Assembly: GCA_038748365.1 (NCBI GenBank)
Contig: JBCDIZ010000001.1
Location: forward strand, 248,001 to 312,000
DNA from: Alterisphingorhabdus sp038748365
Lineage (GTDB): Bacteria > Pseudomonadota > Alphaproteobacteria > Sphingomonadales > Sphingomonadaceae
Direction: 5' to 3'
DNA length: 64,000 bases
Below, one piece after another: positions 52,505 through 62,018 of the stretch (its first letter is position 1; the number at the start of each line of letters is the position of its first letter). The notes below the pieces were generated by a model. That model saw only the letters and a list, made by a program, of their open reading frames with translations, was not told where the DNA came from and searched no databases. The translations under genes and the position numbers were made by a program.

Positions 52505-55500
52505 CCGCGCGCAGCCATCCATCTACACCATATTGCCGCATCGCGGTTTTGCTGATGCTCTCTCCACCGGTCTGGTCAACCGCTACAAAAACCGTGCTGA
52601 TGGCTTGGCCTCACTTACGTTGCTACTCCCCAACCAACGCGCCCGCCGCTCAATGATGGATGCCTTTGTCCGCCAATCCGATGGCGGCCTGTTGCTCCCC
52701 AAAATGGTGGCGATTGGCGATATGGAGCTTGGGGAATCGGTCGGCGCTGCGCTCGATCCGGTGGGGCAGGACGAGATTCCCGCCGCCATGGACCCGCTGC
52801 ATCGGCAATTTGTGTTGGCGGGCCTGATCCGTGACTACCAGGCAAAAGAAAAACGGGTGATCAGCCTCGCCGAGAGTTTTCGTTTGGCACGGCAATTTGC
52901 CGCCATGCTCAACCAGCTCGCGGTGGAAGAGCATGATTTTGCCGCACTGTCCGCCATGGCCGAGGATCAGCACGCAGAGCTGGCGGCGCATTGGCAGGTG
53001 ACGCTTGATCTGGTGAACCATGTCGCGCAGCAATGGCAAGATTATCTGACTGCGCAGCAAAGGCTGGATGCGGCATCTCGACGTAACCTGCTTTTCGCTC
53101 AGGCTGCTGAATCCATTCGCAATCGTGCTTCAGGTGATATTATCGCCGCCGGTATTGCAACACCTGCTCCGGCAGTGGCGCGGCTATTGCGCGCGGTAGC
53201 CTTTGCGGATGGTGGCAGTATTATCCTGCCGGGTCTGGACCTCAATCTGGATGAAGATATCTGGCAAGACTTGATGCCGCCCAAGCAAGATGATGACGCT
53301 TTGGATGACAATGAAGCGGCGCATCAGATCAACCATCCGCAATATCATATGCGCCTGTTGCTTGAGCGGATGAGCGTCCGCCGCGATGAGGTACGCAACT
53401 GGCATCGGTCAGGCGAAGCTGCCTCTGCGCCGGCTATCAGCCGGACGATCAGCAATATCTTCCTGCCTGCCCGGCACAGCGGACTATGGCGTGATCTGGA
53501 CAGTGCGGAGCGCCGACTGCCCAATGTGCGGTTGATAGAGTGCGATACGATTGGTGAGGAAGCCCAGACCATCGCATTGCTGGTACGTCAGGCATTGGAG
53601 ACGCCCGAAAAGCGGGTGGCAGTTGTGACGCCCGACCGGGTTTTGGCGCGGCGTGTCGCCAAGCATCTGGCGCGCTGGAACATCGTTGCCGATGACAGTG
53701 CGGGCCGCCCATTAGGCGAAACACCGCCGGGAAGTTTATTCCTTTCCATCGCTGAATGCCTGGCAGGCCGGTTCTCGCCGGTTGCCTTGCTCGATGTGCT
53801 CAAGCATCCTTTGGTTACAGGGCAGGAGTTGCGTGGAGAATGGTTGATCAAGGTACGGGCTTTGGATTTAACTTTACGTGGCCCCCGAAATGGCCTTGGG
53901 CTGGAGGCAATTACCCGCCAGATCAATCGACACTTTGCTGACCGTAATCAGCAAGATAGCAAAACAGCCGAGACTGTTACGGCATTCTGGCAGCAGCTTA
54001 AGTCCAGTTATCTCGAGTCATTATCAGAACTGACGGGCATAAAAGATCATCCGCTAACCACATTACTCGCCGCTGCGCGCGACTGTGCGGATCGACTGAC
54101 ACAATCGACTATCTGGCAGGGGCAGGCGGGTAGGGCGCTGGCCGATGCGTTATCTGCGCTGGAAGGCGAAGCCCAGCAGGCTGATCTTGTTTGCGCAGTT
54201 GATGACTTGTCGGTGCTATTGCGCGGTTTCTTCAGCGAAAACGCGATCCGCCCCGGCTATGGCCAGCATCCGCGCGTGGCGATATTAGGTCTGCTCGAAG
54301 CGCGATTGCAGCGGGCGGATTTGATGATCTGTGCTAGTCTGAATGCTGGCAAATGGCCACAACAGACCCAGCCCGATCCGTTCATCCCGCCGGCGCTGCG
54401 CCGCAAGCTCAATATGCCGACAGCGGAATATAGCAACGGCCTGAGCGCCCATGATTTGGCAGCGGCTTTGGGTGCGCCGGAATGTGTGCTGACCCGCTCG
54501 GCGCGCGACGGCGAGGGCATTACTATTGCATCGCCCTTTTTGAGGCGTTTGCAGGCAATGCTCGGTGAGCGACTGCAAAGCGATACCGAAACCCTCACCA
54601 TTGCACGTAATCTGGACCGGCAATTACCACCTGTCAGGATCACCACACCAGCTCCGGTCCCTTCGACTGAGCGTCGACAAGTAACACTGGCCGCGACCGA
54701 TCTTGACCGGCTACGCGGTGCACCTTTTGCCTTTTATGCAAGCAAGATATTGCAGTTGCGTTCGATTGATGCCCCCGATGCCAGGCCGACGGCAGCCTGG
54801 CGCGGCATTGCGGTGCATGCGATATTGGAAGACTGGGTCAAACAGGACAATAGCGATCCGGCGCTGTTGCCTCAGCGGCTTGAGAACTTCTGGCGGGAGC
54901 AGATCGATTTCCCGATCCTGCGTGCCGTCTGGCGTCCGCGTATTGATACTGCGATGCAATGGATTGCCGATGAAACCGAGCGATTGCGCGCTGAAGGGCG
55001 GAGCGTTCTTGCCGCCGAAGCGACAGGCCGCATTGACTATCATGACATCACTCTGAAAGGCACAGCGGACCGGATCGATCACACTGCCGATAACGGTCTC
55101 GTCATCATCGACTATAAAACCGGCCAGCCACCTACGGCGCGTCAGGTGGAAACCGGCTATGCGATGCAATTGGGCGTATTGTCGCTTATTGCCGAATGTG
55201 GCGGCTTCGAAGGGATAAAGGGCCGGATTGAGAGCGTCGAATATTGGTCTCTGGTGCGCAACAGGGCTGATGGTTTTGGCTATCGCGACCAGCCACTCAA
55301 AGTTGGCAATAAGCGGTCTGGACTAGAACCGGATGCGTTTATGCCGGAGATGTTGCGCTATATTGATGACGCGCTGGATCGCTGGATTTTTGGCGATGCG
55401 CCTTTCACCGCCGAGCCGGACCCGGATTATCCCGGCTATAATGATTATGATGATCTGAGCCGATTAGAAGAATGGTACGGTCGGTCTCGGGAGAACAGCC

Positions 55501-55505
55501 CATGA
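52497..55505 (+). CDS. addB: Double-strand break repair protein AddB
   Basis: 1002 aa, alphaproteobacterial AddB. The N-terminal half is an inactivated helicase (LLLPNQRARRSM, no clear Walker A). The C-terminal nuclease domain has GTADRIDH...VIIDYKTGQPP...YAMQLGVL, the RecB-type GxxDRxD, DYKxG and Q motifs. With AddA it resects DNA ends up to Chi-like sites for RecA loading. It overlaps murU by 8 and addA by 4 bases. Confidence 0.95.
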   Translation: MADRAQPSIYTILPHRGFADALSTGLVNRYKNRADGLASLTLLLPNQRARRSMMDAFVRQSDGGLLLPKMVAIGDMELGESVGAALDPVGQDEIPAAMDPLHRQFVLAGLIRDYQAKEKRVISLAESFRLARQFAAMLNQLAVEEHDFAALSAMAEDQHAELAAHWQVTLDLVNHVAQQWQDYLTAQQRLDAASRRNLLFAQAAESIRNRASGDIIAAGIATPAPAVARLLRAVAFADGGSIILPGLDLNLDEDIWQDLMPPKQDDDALDDNEAAHQINHPQYHMRLLLERMSVRRDEVRNWHRSGEAASAPAISRTISNIFLPARHSGLWRDLDSAERRLPNVRLIECDTIGEEAQTIALLVRQALETPEKRVAVVTPDRVLARRVAKHLARWNIVADDSAGRPLGETPPGSLFLSIAECLAGRFSPVALLDVLKHPLVTGQELRGEWLIKVRALDLTLRGPRNGLGLEAITRQINRHFADRNQQDSKTAETVTAFWQQLKSSYLESLSELTGIKDHPLTTLLAAARDCADRLTQSTIWQGQAGRALADALSALEGEAQQADLVCAVDDLSVLLRGFFSENAIRPGYGQHPRVAILGLLEARLQRADLMICASLNAGKWPQQTQPDPFIPPALRRKLNMPTAEYSNGLSAHDLAAALGAPECVLTRSARDGEGITIASPFLRRLQAMLGERLQSDTETLTIARNLDRQLPPVRITTPAPVPSTERRQVTLAATDLDRLRGAPFAFYASKILQLRSIDAPDARPTAAWRGIAVHAILEDWVKQDNSDPALLPQRLENFWREQIDFPILRAVWRPRIDTAMQWIADETERLRAEGRSVLAAEATGRIDYHDITLKGTADRIDHTADNGLVIIDYKTGQPPTARQVETGYAMQLGVLSLIAECGGFEGIKGRIESVEYWSLVRNRADGFGYRDQPLKVGNKRSGLEPDAFMPEMLRYIDDALDRWIFGDAPFTAEPDPDYPGYNDYDDLSRLEEWYGRSRENSP

Positions 55506-58500
55506 GCGGCTCGGACTCCCTTTTCCCGCTGGTCGATGATCAGCGCGCGGCTGTGGCGCCGCAGGATACCATCTGGCTCAGCGCATCCGCTGGGACCGGT
55601 AAGACACAGGTGCTGACCTCGCGTGTATTCCGGCAGTTATTGACACCTGGAGTGCGCCCGGAAAATATTCTCTGTCTCACCTTTACTAAGGCAGCCGCCG
55701 CGGAGATGGCCGAGCGTATTAGTACTCAGCTGGCGAAATGGGTGCAGGCGGATGATACCGATTTGGCCAAAGATTTGAGTGCGATTAACGCAGACATTGG
55801 CCCGAAAACATTGGCCCGTGCGCGGACAATGTTTGCCGCAGTCCTGGATGCACCGGGTGGTGGAATTGCGATCCAGACGATCCACAGCTTCTGCCAGTCC
55901 TTGCTTGCCAGTTTCCCGGTCGAGGCGGGTATTGCTCCCGGCTTTGCTGCGCTGGACGAAATGGAGCGCAGCGAACTAACCGAGGATGCGCTGACCAATT
56001 TGCTGATCGATGCCGAACAGACGCGTGATGATGCGTTGTTTGAAACGGTCAAGGAACTGGCGCTGTCGCTGGGCGAAGAGCGGTTTATGGCGTTTCTCCA
56101 GCGCTGTGCGGGACGACCGGATTTATGGAAATATCCTGACAGGCCGCTGGGTCCGATTATCCGGCGCGGACTGGGGCTGGATGAACATGATAGCATGGAA
56201 AATCTGGCGCAATCATTGGGGCAGGACGCCATATCTGATTACCTTCTGACCGCAATCCATACTGCCAATGCCGCATGGGCCACCAAGACGGGACAAGGCA
56301 TTTGCGGTACAATAATCCGATGGCGGAGCGCAGATGGTGAGGTACGCCTCTCTATGCTGGATGATCTGGCGCAATGCGTTCTGAAAAAGGATGGTCAGCC
56401 GCGCAAAATCAGTTCCGGCCAGCTCAAAGCTGACGGTAACTATGAATCCTATGCCTATGCGTTAATTGAAGAAATAAGTGCAGTACTAGAGAAGCGCGCG
56501 CTTATTGCATTGGCCGAACGCACCATACCGGCATTGGAATTGGGCCGCCGCTTTGGCGCGGCCTTTGACAGCCGCAAGCGCCGCGATGGCGTGCTCGATT
56601 TTGATGATATGATCCGCAATGCCGCTGATCTGTTGCGCGACAGCAGCATGGCTGAGTGGATCCGCTACAAGCTCGACCGGCGATTTGACCATATTCTCGT
56701 CGATGAATCGCAGGACACCAATGCCCTGCAATGGCAGATTGTTGCTGGACTGACTTCGGACTTTTTTGCTGGGGAAGGTGCAGCGCAAAAGCATCGCACC
56801 TTGTTTACCGTCGGCGATTTCAAACAGGCGATTTACAGCTTTCAGGGCACCAATCCAATCAACTATGAAGCAGCGAAAATCCGCTTTTCGGACGTGATCA
56901 GCCAGTCTGAACGACGGATGCAACAATTGTCACTGGCCCGCAGTTTCCGTTCAGCGCAGACCATGCTCGATTTTGTCGATGCTTGTCTCGATCATCTCGG
57001 CGCAGAGGCCCTGCATCTGCCCGAGCCGTCTCCACAGCATAAGGGACAGAATTTCCCGGGAAGCGTTACGCTCTGGTCTGCCATAGGTGCGGATCAGGAG
57101 GATGTGGTCGATCTGGCTGTGGGCGATGATGTTGAGGGTTGGCTATCCGAACCCGATCGGCAACTGGCGGACAACATTGCCAATCAGGTGCGGACCTGGC
57201 TCGATAGTGGCCTGCAGTTGAACAAAGGCAAGACGCCGCACTCCGTAACGCCGGGTGATATCATGATCCTGCTGCGCAAACGTGGCGATCTGGCGCGGCT
57301 GATTGTGGCGCGGCTTTATGCCCGTGGCATTCCCGTCGCCGGGATTGATCGTTTGCGTGTCGGTCAGCCTTTGGCGGTGCGCGATATGTGTGCGGCGGCG
57401 CGCTTCACGCTGCAACCGCATGATGACCTTAATCTTGCGAATCTGCTGGTATCACCGTTGATAGGCTGGGATCATGAGCAGTTGGACAAAGCCGCGGATC
57501 GGCCGTTCGGTCTCTCGCTATGGCGGCATCTTGGCCAGAGCCTGGCTCAGGATGACGAGGCATTGACGCAGCTTCATGCACTCCTCGCCATGGCCGATTA
57601 TGACACGCCCTATGGTTTTTTTGAGCAACTGCTCAGCGGACCGATACGGGGCAGGGCAAAGCTGATCGCGCGGCTTGGGCCGGAATGTCTTGATCCGCTC
57701 GACGAGTTTCTCGCCATTGCACAGGGTTTTGAGCGCGATCACCATCCGACGATGCAGAATTTTCTGCACTGGTTTGAGGCCTCGGATACCGAGATCAAGC
57801 GCGAGGTGAAGGGCACCGATGAGGTACGCGTGATGACCGTGCATGGCGCAAAAGGCCTGCAAGCACCGATTGTCATTCTCGCCGACAGCGCCACCGATCC
57901 TGATGCCTCGCCGACCAATGCGATTGATCTGACGGTAGAGGATGATTTTGGGGAACTGCTGACATTACCATTGCTGCCCGTTCCGAAAGCAGAGCGTTTC
58001 GGCCCAGTGGCAGAGGCCTATCGGGAAGAGGAAGACCTTGCCAAGGCCGAGCATTGGCGACTTGCCTATGTCGCAATGACGCGCGCGGAGGAGCGTCTGT
58101 ATCTGGCAGGCACGGCCAATGGTCGCACCGGCATAGTGGCACCAGATAGCTGGCATGCTTTAGCGGCGGAGGTAATGAAGACACAGGGTATAGAGACAGC
58201 AGATGATGCTATATGGGGCCAGAATTGGCACTTTGGTGATGCTGAGCAATTTATCCAAAACGCTGTCTCCAGCAGATCGTCAGCAGCGACCCAGTCTATC
58301 GCTGATTTGCCCGAATGGACTACACGCTCAGCACCTGAAGAAGCGCGACCGCCAAGGCCGCTGGCGCCGTCGTCATTGGGCGAAGATGAATGGGCCTCGC
58401 CACCAATTGACAGCCCGGCGATGCGAAAGGCGGCAGAGCGTGGCAAATTACTGCATTCGCTGTTTGAAAGACTGCCCGATATCGCAGTGGAAGAGCGTGC

Positions 58501-58930
58501 AGAACGAGCGAAACTATGGCTGGCGCACCGAGCTTCCGATTTTTCGGAAGCAGAACAGGTGGAAATGGTGGATTTGGTTCTATCGATCCTTAACGCCCCG
58601 GAATTTGCATCGATATTCGGTCCCGGATCGCGCGCCGAAGTGCCGCTGGCGGTGCCGGTCGGTGGGCATGTTATCAGCGGCACGATTGACCGGCTGTTGA
58701 TCTCAGATGAAAGCGTTACCGCGATTGATTTTAAAACCGGCCGAAATCCGCCCGAGACTGTGGATGCCATACCCAAAGCGCATTTGCGCCAAATGGCAGC
58801 GTATAGGATTGCGCTACAGCATATTTATCCTGATCGCGCGGTGCGTATTGGGTTACTATATACAACAACGGCAAAAATGCTGTGGCTGGATGAAACCACC
58901 TTATCGGACATGACGAAAGATTGGGTATAG
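55502..58930 (+). CDS. addA: Double-strand break repair helicase AddA
   Basis: 1142 aa from ATG 55502 overlapping addB (ATGA). UvrD/PcrA-like helicase: SASAGTGKT Walker A at 27-35, LTFTKAAAAEMAERI, DESQDTN, GDFKQAIYSFQGTNP, VMTVHGAKGLQAPIV and YVAMTRAEERLYLAG. C-terminal nuclease has HVISGTIDRLLI and AIDFKTGRNPP. Motor and main nuclease subunit of AddAB. trxA follows after an 83-base gap. Confidence 0.97.
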   Translation: MSGSDSLFPLVDDQRAAVAPQDTIWLSASAGTGKTQVLTSRVFRQLLTPGVRPENILCLTFTKAAAAEMAERISTQLAKWVQADDTDLAKDLSAINADIGPKTLARARTMFAAVLDAPGGGIAIQTIHSFCQSLLASFPVEAGIAPGFAALDEMERSELTEDALTNLLIDAEQTRDDALFETVKELALSLGEERFMAFLQRCAGRPDLWKYPDRPLGPIIRRGLGLDEHDSMENLAQSLGQDAISDYLLTAIHTANAAWATKTGQGICGTIIRWRSADGEVRLSMLDDLAQCVLKKDGQPRKISSGQLKADGNYESYAYALIEEISAVLEKRALIALAERTIPALELGRRFGAAFDSRKRRDGVLDFDDMIRNAADLLRDSSMAEWIRYKLDRRFDHILVDESQDTNALQWQIVAGLTSDFFAGEGAAQKHRTLFTVGDFKQAIYSFQGTNPINYEAAKIRFSDVISQSERRMQQLSLARSFRSAQTMLDFVDACLDHLGAEALHLPEPSPQHKGQNFPGSVTLWSAIGADQEDVVDLAVGDDVEGWLSEPDRQLADNIANQVRTWLDSGLQLNKGKTPHSVTPGDIMILLRKRGDLARLIVARLYARGIPVAGIDRLRVGQPLAVRDMCAAARFTLQPHDDLNLANLLVSPLIGWDHEQLDKAADRPFGLSLWRHLGQSLAQDDEALTQLHALLAMADYDTPYGFFEQLLSGPIRGRAKLIARLGPECLDPLDEFLAIAQGFERDHHPTMQNFLHWFEASDTEIKREVKGTDEVRVMTVHGAKGLQAPIVILADSATDPDASPTNAIDLTVEDDFGELLTLPLLPVPKAERFGPVAEAYREEEDLAKAEHWRLAYVAMTRAEERLYLAGTANGRTGIVAPDSWHALAAEVMKTQGIETADDAIWGQNWHFGDAEQFIQNAVSSRSSAATQSIADLPEWTTRSAPEEARPPRPLAPSSLGEDEWASPPIDSPAMRKAAERGKLLHSLFERLPDIAVEERAERAKLWLAHRASDFSEAEQVEMVDLVLSILNAPEFASIFGPGSRAEVPLAVPVGGHVISGTIDRLLISDESVTAIDFKTGRNPPETVDAIPKAHLRQMAAYRIALQHIYPDRAVRIGLLYTTTAKMLWLDETTLSDMTKDWV

Positions 58931-59013
58931 GGCATTCAAGCAAAGCTGTAGCCGCATGCCCTTGCGCTTTGGCGGTGAAGGCTTAGGTCTATGGCAAATC
59001 AAGGAGACATGTA

Positions 59014-59340
59014 ATGGCGACAAAAGCAGTAACCGACGATAGTTTTCAGTCCGACGTATTGGGCGCGGATGGCCCGGTATTGGTGGATTTCTGGGCAGAA
59101 TGGTGCGGTCCGTGTAAGATGATTGGCCCGGCGCTGGAAGAAATCAGCGATGAAATGGCCGAAAAGGTGACCATCACCAAGGTCAATATCGATGACAATC
59201 CGGATGCCCCGGCCAAATATGGCGTGCGTGGTATCCCGACCATGATTTTGTTCGATAAGGGCGAGAAGGTTGCCGAGAAGGTCGGTGCGGCACCTAAAAG
59301 CCAGCTTAAGGATTGGCTTGAAGGTGCACTTCCGGGGTGA
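59014..59340 (+). CDS. trxA: Thioredoxin
   Basis: 108 aa, canonical thioredoxin-1: active site WAEWCGPCK with Cys31 and Cys34, conserved cis-Pro in RGIPTM, and buried Asp in VLVDFWAEW. AAGGAG ribosome binding site. It reduces disulfides in cytoplasmic enzymes such as ribonucleotide reductase and peroxiredoxins. Last gene of the divL-addAB cluster, possibly with its own promoter. Confidence 0.97.
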   Translation: MATKAVTDDSFQSDVLGADGPVLVDFWAEWCGPCKMIGPALEEISDEMAEKVTITKVNIDDNPDAPAKYGVRGIPTMILFDKGEKVAEKVGAAPKSQLKDWLEGALPG

Positions 59341-59349
59341 CCATGAATC

Positions 59350-59478
59350 CCCCTCCTCTTCAGAGGAGGGGCAGTGAGACTTAGGGCCGTCAGGCCCTTA
59401 GTCGCAGCGGGGTGGTGCGGCCGCATGTACAGTGCTTGGTTACTCCACCACCCCAACCCCTCCTCTGAAGAGGAGGAG
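59350..59478. repeat. Palindromic intergenic repeat C
   Basis: Perfect 19-base inverted ends 59353-59371 (CTCCTCTTCAGAGGAGGGG) and 59457-59475, each a self-complementary hairpin. Inner GGGGTGGTG and CACCACCCC also pair. Same architecture as A, B and D with a different end sequence. Lies between convergent trxA and the inositol monophosphatase gene. Confidence 0.85.
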
Positions 59479-59486
59479 CTTTTTAT

Positions 59487-60299
59487 TTACAGCCCACCCT
59501 CAAACAGCTCCACCGCCTCTTCCCATATGGCTGGATGCGATGCCCCAAGCATGCCTTTGCGGTCATCGCCCGGGCGGTATTCGCTGCCGTCCCAGCGCGC
59601 TGCTTTTCCACCGGCTTCATTAAGGAACAGCACGCCCGCCGCATGATCCCAAGGCAGTGTGCGTTCAAAAATGGTCAGATGATGCTGTCCCTGAACCAAC
59701 AGCGGGTATTGTTCGGCTGAGCAATTGGGAATCGGCATCAGTTCATAGTATTTCTCAGCTATCGTTAGTGCCTTTTCGCGCTGTGCATCGGTCATGTAGC
59801 GCATAGCCAGCGCGGCATTGGGGCGTTCTGGTAGATCAGAGCTTACACGCACCTGCTCGCCGTCGATAAATGCACCTGCGCCATAATGTGCGTGGCAGAT
59901 GCGTTGACGCACCGGGTCGTAAATCCATCCTGCAATGGTGCGATTATTCTCCGCCAGCGCGACGATCATGCCAAATGGCGTATTGCCCGCAGCATAATTA
60001 CCGGTGCCGTCAATCGGATCGATAATCCATGCCTGAGGCGCAGCGGCTTGTACTTTGAGTGATGGATCGGCTTCACAGGCTTCCTCACCCACAACCACAG
60101 CTTCGGGTAACAATTCTGCCAAGCCTTGATGTAGTGCTTCCTCGCTAAGTTGATCCGCCTTTGTGACCAGATCGCCGGGCGATTTTTCGGCAATATCTGC
60201 AGCACCCAGATTGCGGAAATAGGGCATCACCACATTGTCCGCGACCTGGCGGAGCAATGTGGTGACGGCTCGATCCAGCGGATGGGGTTTTGCTGCCAT
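59487..60299 (-). CDS. Inositol monophosphatase family protein
   Basis: 270 aa from ATG 60299, which shares a base with the argJ stop (TGATG). Metal-site motifs: VGEE, WIIDPIDGTGNYAAG and PWDHAAGVLFLNEAGG. Members hydrolyse inositol-1-P, histidinol-P, 3'-phosphoadenosine-5'-phosphate or fructose-1,6-bisphosphate; coupling to argJ hints at amino-acid metabolism such as histidinol phosphate, but this is inference. Ends against repeat C. Confidence 0.9.
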   Translation of the reverse strand: MAAKPHPLDRAVTTLLRQVADNVVMPYFRNLGAADIAEKSPGDLVTKADQLSEEALHQGLAELLPEAVVVGEEACEADPSLKVQAAAPQAWIIDPIDGTGNYAAGNTPFGMIVALAENNRTIAGWIYDPVRQRICHAHYGAGAFIDGEQVRVSSDLPERPNAALAMRYMTDAQREKALTIAEKYYELMPIPNCSAEQYPLLVQGQHHLTIFERTLPWDHAAGVLFLNEAGGKAARWDGSEYRPGDDRKGMLGASHPAIWEEAVELFEGGL

Positions 60300-61522
60300 C
60301 AGCTGCGATAATCTGCATTGATGCTGATATAGCCATGCGTCAGATCGCAGGTCCACACGGTGGCTCGGCCATCACCCAGCCCGATATCGACACCAATTTC
60401 CACTTCCGCTTGCTTGAGATGCGCCGTTGTTACGGCCTCATCATAATCATCAATGGCGCAGCCTTCGCGTGCGACCCATTGATTGCCGAAGCGAATGGCA
60501 AGGCGGTCGCGATCAGCGGGCTGTCCGGCTTTGCCCACCGCCATCACCACTCGGCCCCAATTAGCATCTTCCCCTGCAATCGCGGTTTTGACCAGCGGCG
60601 AATTGGCAATGGCGAGGCCTATCTGACGGGCGCTGGTATCATCAACCGCGCCGGAGACTTCGACTGCGATAAATTTACTCGCCCCTTCACCATCGCGCAC
60701 AATCTGATGCGCCAGCTCCTCACAGACCTGTTTCAACGCTGCGGCAAAGGCAACGGCGCCTGGATCATCATAAGAGGTGAGCGGCGCATTACCTGCCTTA
60801 CCTGTCGCGAACAGCAGCACAGTGTCGCTGGTGGATGTATCGCTATCGACGGTGATGCAGTTGAAACTACCGCGATTGGCATCAGAGAGTAGTTGTTGCA
60901 GAAAGTTGGGTGCAATTGCGGCGTCGGTGAGGATATAGGCCAGCATGGTAGCCATATCAGGCGCGATCATGCCCGAACCTTTGGCAATGGCCGATAGGGT
61001 TATGCTGCGATCATCGACAATCGCCCTTGCTGTTACGCCTTTTGGAAAGGTGTCAGTAGTGGTGATCGTTTCCGCAGCTTCACGCCAGCTACAAGGCTGC
61101 GCTGTTAATACCGACTGTACTCCCGCTTTGGCGCGATCCTTGGGTAAGGGGACGCCAATAACCCCGGTTGAGGACACAAACACCTGCTCCCGCGGGCAGT
61201 CCAGATGCTCTGCCACCTGCGTCATAATCGCTTCGACAGCCTCGCGTCCGCGCTCGCCGGTAAAGGCATTGGAATTCCCGGCATTCACTATCAATGCACG
61301 CGCCTGCCTCTGTTTGATTTGCTCACGACCCATTTCCACTTCGGTGGAGCAACAGACATTGCGGGTAAAAACTCCCGCTACCGCAGTACCGGCTTCCAGC
61401 TCGGCATAGGTCAGATCGCAGCGATCCCATTTCTTATAGCGCGCCCGGGCAATGCGCAGCGTTACGCCGTCAATAGCGGGCATTTCAGGGAAGGGCACGG
61501 CAAGCGGTGAAGTCTCTAACAT
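60299..61522 (-). CDS. argJ: Bifunctional glutamate N-acetyltransferase/amino-acid acetyltransferase
   Basis: 407 aa from ATG 61522; the open frame to 61762 does not add family-like sequence. ArgJ cycles the acetyl group between ornithine and glutamate. The proenzyme self-cleaves before the nucleophilic Thr; here the region is SSTGVIGVPLP and, later, KGSGMIAPDMATMLAYILTDA (60940-61000). VNAGNSNAFTG and the C-terminal YISINADYRS are conserved. Its 5' flank is divergent from the secA-upstream ORF. Downstream gene coupled by TGATG. Confidence 0.95.
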   Translation of the reverse strand: MLETSPLAVPFPEMPAIDGVTLRIARARYKKWDRCDLTYAELEAGTAVAGVFTRNVCCSTEVEMGREQIKQRQARALIVNAGNSNAFTGERGREAVEAIMTQVAEHLDCPREQVFVSSTGVIGVPLPKDRAKAGVQSVLTAQPCSWREAAETITTTDTFPKGVTARAIVDDRSITLSAIAKGSGMIAPDMATMLAYILTDAAIAPNFLQQLLSDANRGSFNCITVDSDTSTSDTVLLFATGKAGNAPLTSYDDPGAVAFAAALKQVCEELAHQIVRDGEGASKFIAVEVSGAVDDTSARQIGLAIANSPLVKTAIAGEDANWGRVVMAVGKAGQPADRDRLAIRFGNQWVAREGCAIDDYDEAVTTAHLKQAEVEIGVDIGLGDGRATVWTCDLTHGYISINADYRS

Positions 61523-61609
61523 GGCGCCCGTGATAGCTGGCTTGTGGTTTTCGGCAAGAGCCTTTGAAAAACTGCGCGTTCCACCATAGACCAATGCGGC
61601 GAATGTCCC

Positions 61610-61622
61610 TATATGGCGTTCC
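61610..61622 (+). promoter_or_regulatory. Possible -10 region of secA-upstream ORF
   Basis: TATATG (61610-61615) lies 17 bases after TAGACC (61587-61592), each matching 4 of 6 sigma70 consensus positions. A start near 61622 would make the ORF at 61623 leaderless. Weak evidence. Confidence 0.3.
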
Positions 61623-61913
61623 ATGCTGACAAATATGTCACGAGCGTTGATTTGCCTGTTGGTGCTGCTGAACGGTGTTTCGGTGGCCCATGCCGTATGT
61701 CCGGCAGAAGCAGCCGCGGAAATGCTCGACAGCGCGGCCATCGGGCAACAGCCCGCAGCCAATGCCGCACATTATCAGCAGTTTGAAGCCGTTAGCCGCG
61801 ATATGCGCCACCAGCCTTTGGCGGTTCTGGGTGCTGCGGCGCCTGTGCTTCCGGCTGATCCGGCGGAGACTCATTCCAGCCCGCCGATCCGCCACGATAT
61901 TTCACGCGAATAA
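61623..61913 (+). CDS. Small exported protein upstream of secA (SecM-like position)
   Basis: 96 aa (or 92 from ATG 61635). Sec-type signal peptide: MSRALICLLVLLNGVSVAHA with AHA cleavage site. The mature part is about 72 residues, Ala/Pro-rich, with GAAAPVLPADP near the C-terminus and a charged end RHDISRE. No family recognised. No Shine-Dalgarno before the ATG. It is on the secA strand, 105 bases before secA. Position, size and signal peptide recall SecM, the arrest peptide that monitors secretion and controls secA in gammaproteobacteria, but the known FxxxxWIxxxxGIRAGP-type arrest motif and RAPP motif are both absent. Confidence 0.55.
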   Translation: MLTNMSRALICLLVLLNGVSVAHAVCPAEAAAEMLDSAAIGQQPAANAAHYQQFEAVSRDMRHQPLAVLGAAAPVLPADPAETHSSPPIRHDISRE

Positions 61914-61970
61914 CGCGCCAATAGCGGCTACCCCTGCTGCTTAACCCGTAATTGTATTTTGTCTGCCATA

Positions 61971-62014
61971 GGATTGCGCAGGCCATCACCCCATCTGAAT
62001 ATCGCAAGGAATCC
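61971..62014 (+). promoter_or_regulatory. Hairpin placing the secA ribosome binding site in a bulge
   Basis: GGATT (61971-61975) pairs with AATCC (62010-62014) and GCG (61976-61978) with CGC (62003-62005). The four bases left bulged, AAGG at 62006-62009, are the secA Shine-Dalgarno. Translation of secA would depend on opening this stem, for example by a ribosome upstream. Confidence 0.4.
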
Positions 62015-62018
62015 CGCC

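Noticed and set aside
61638..61895. Minus-strand ORF over the secA-upstream ORF
   Set aside because: It has no signal peptide or motif and lies antisense; the plus-strand frame has the signal peptide and suitable position.
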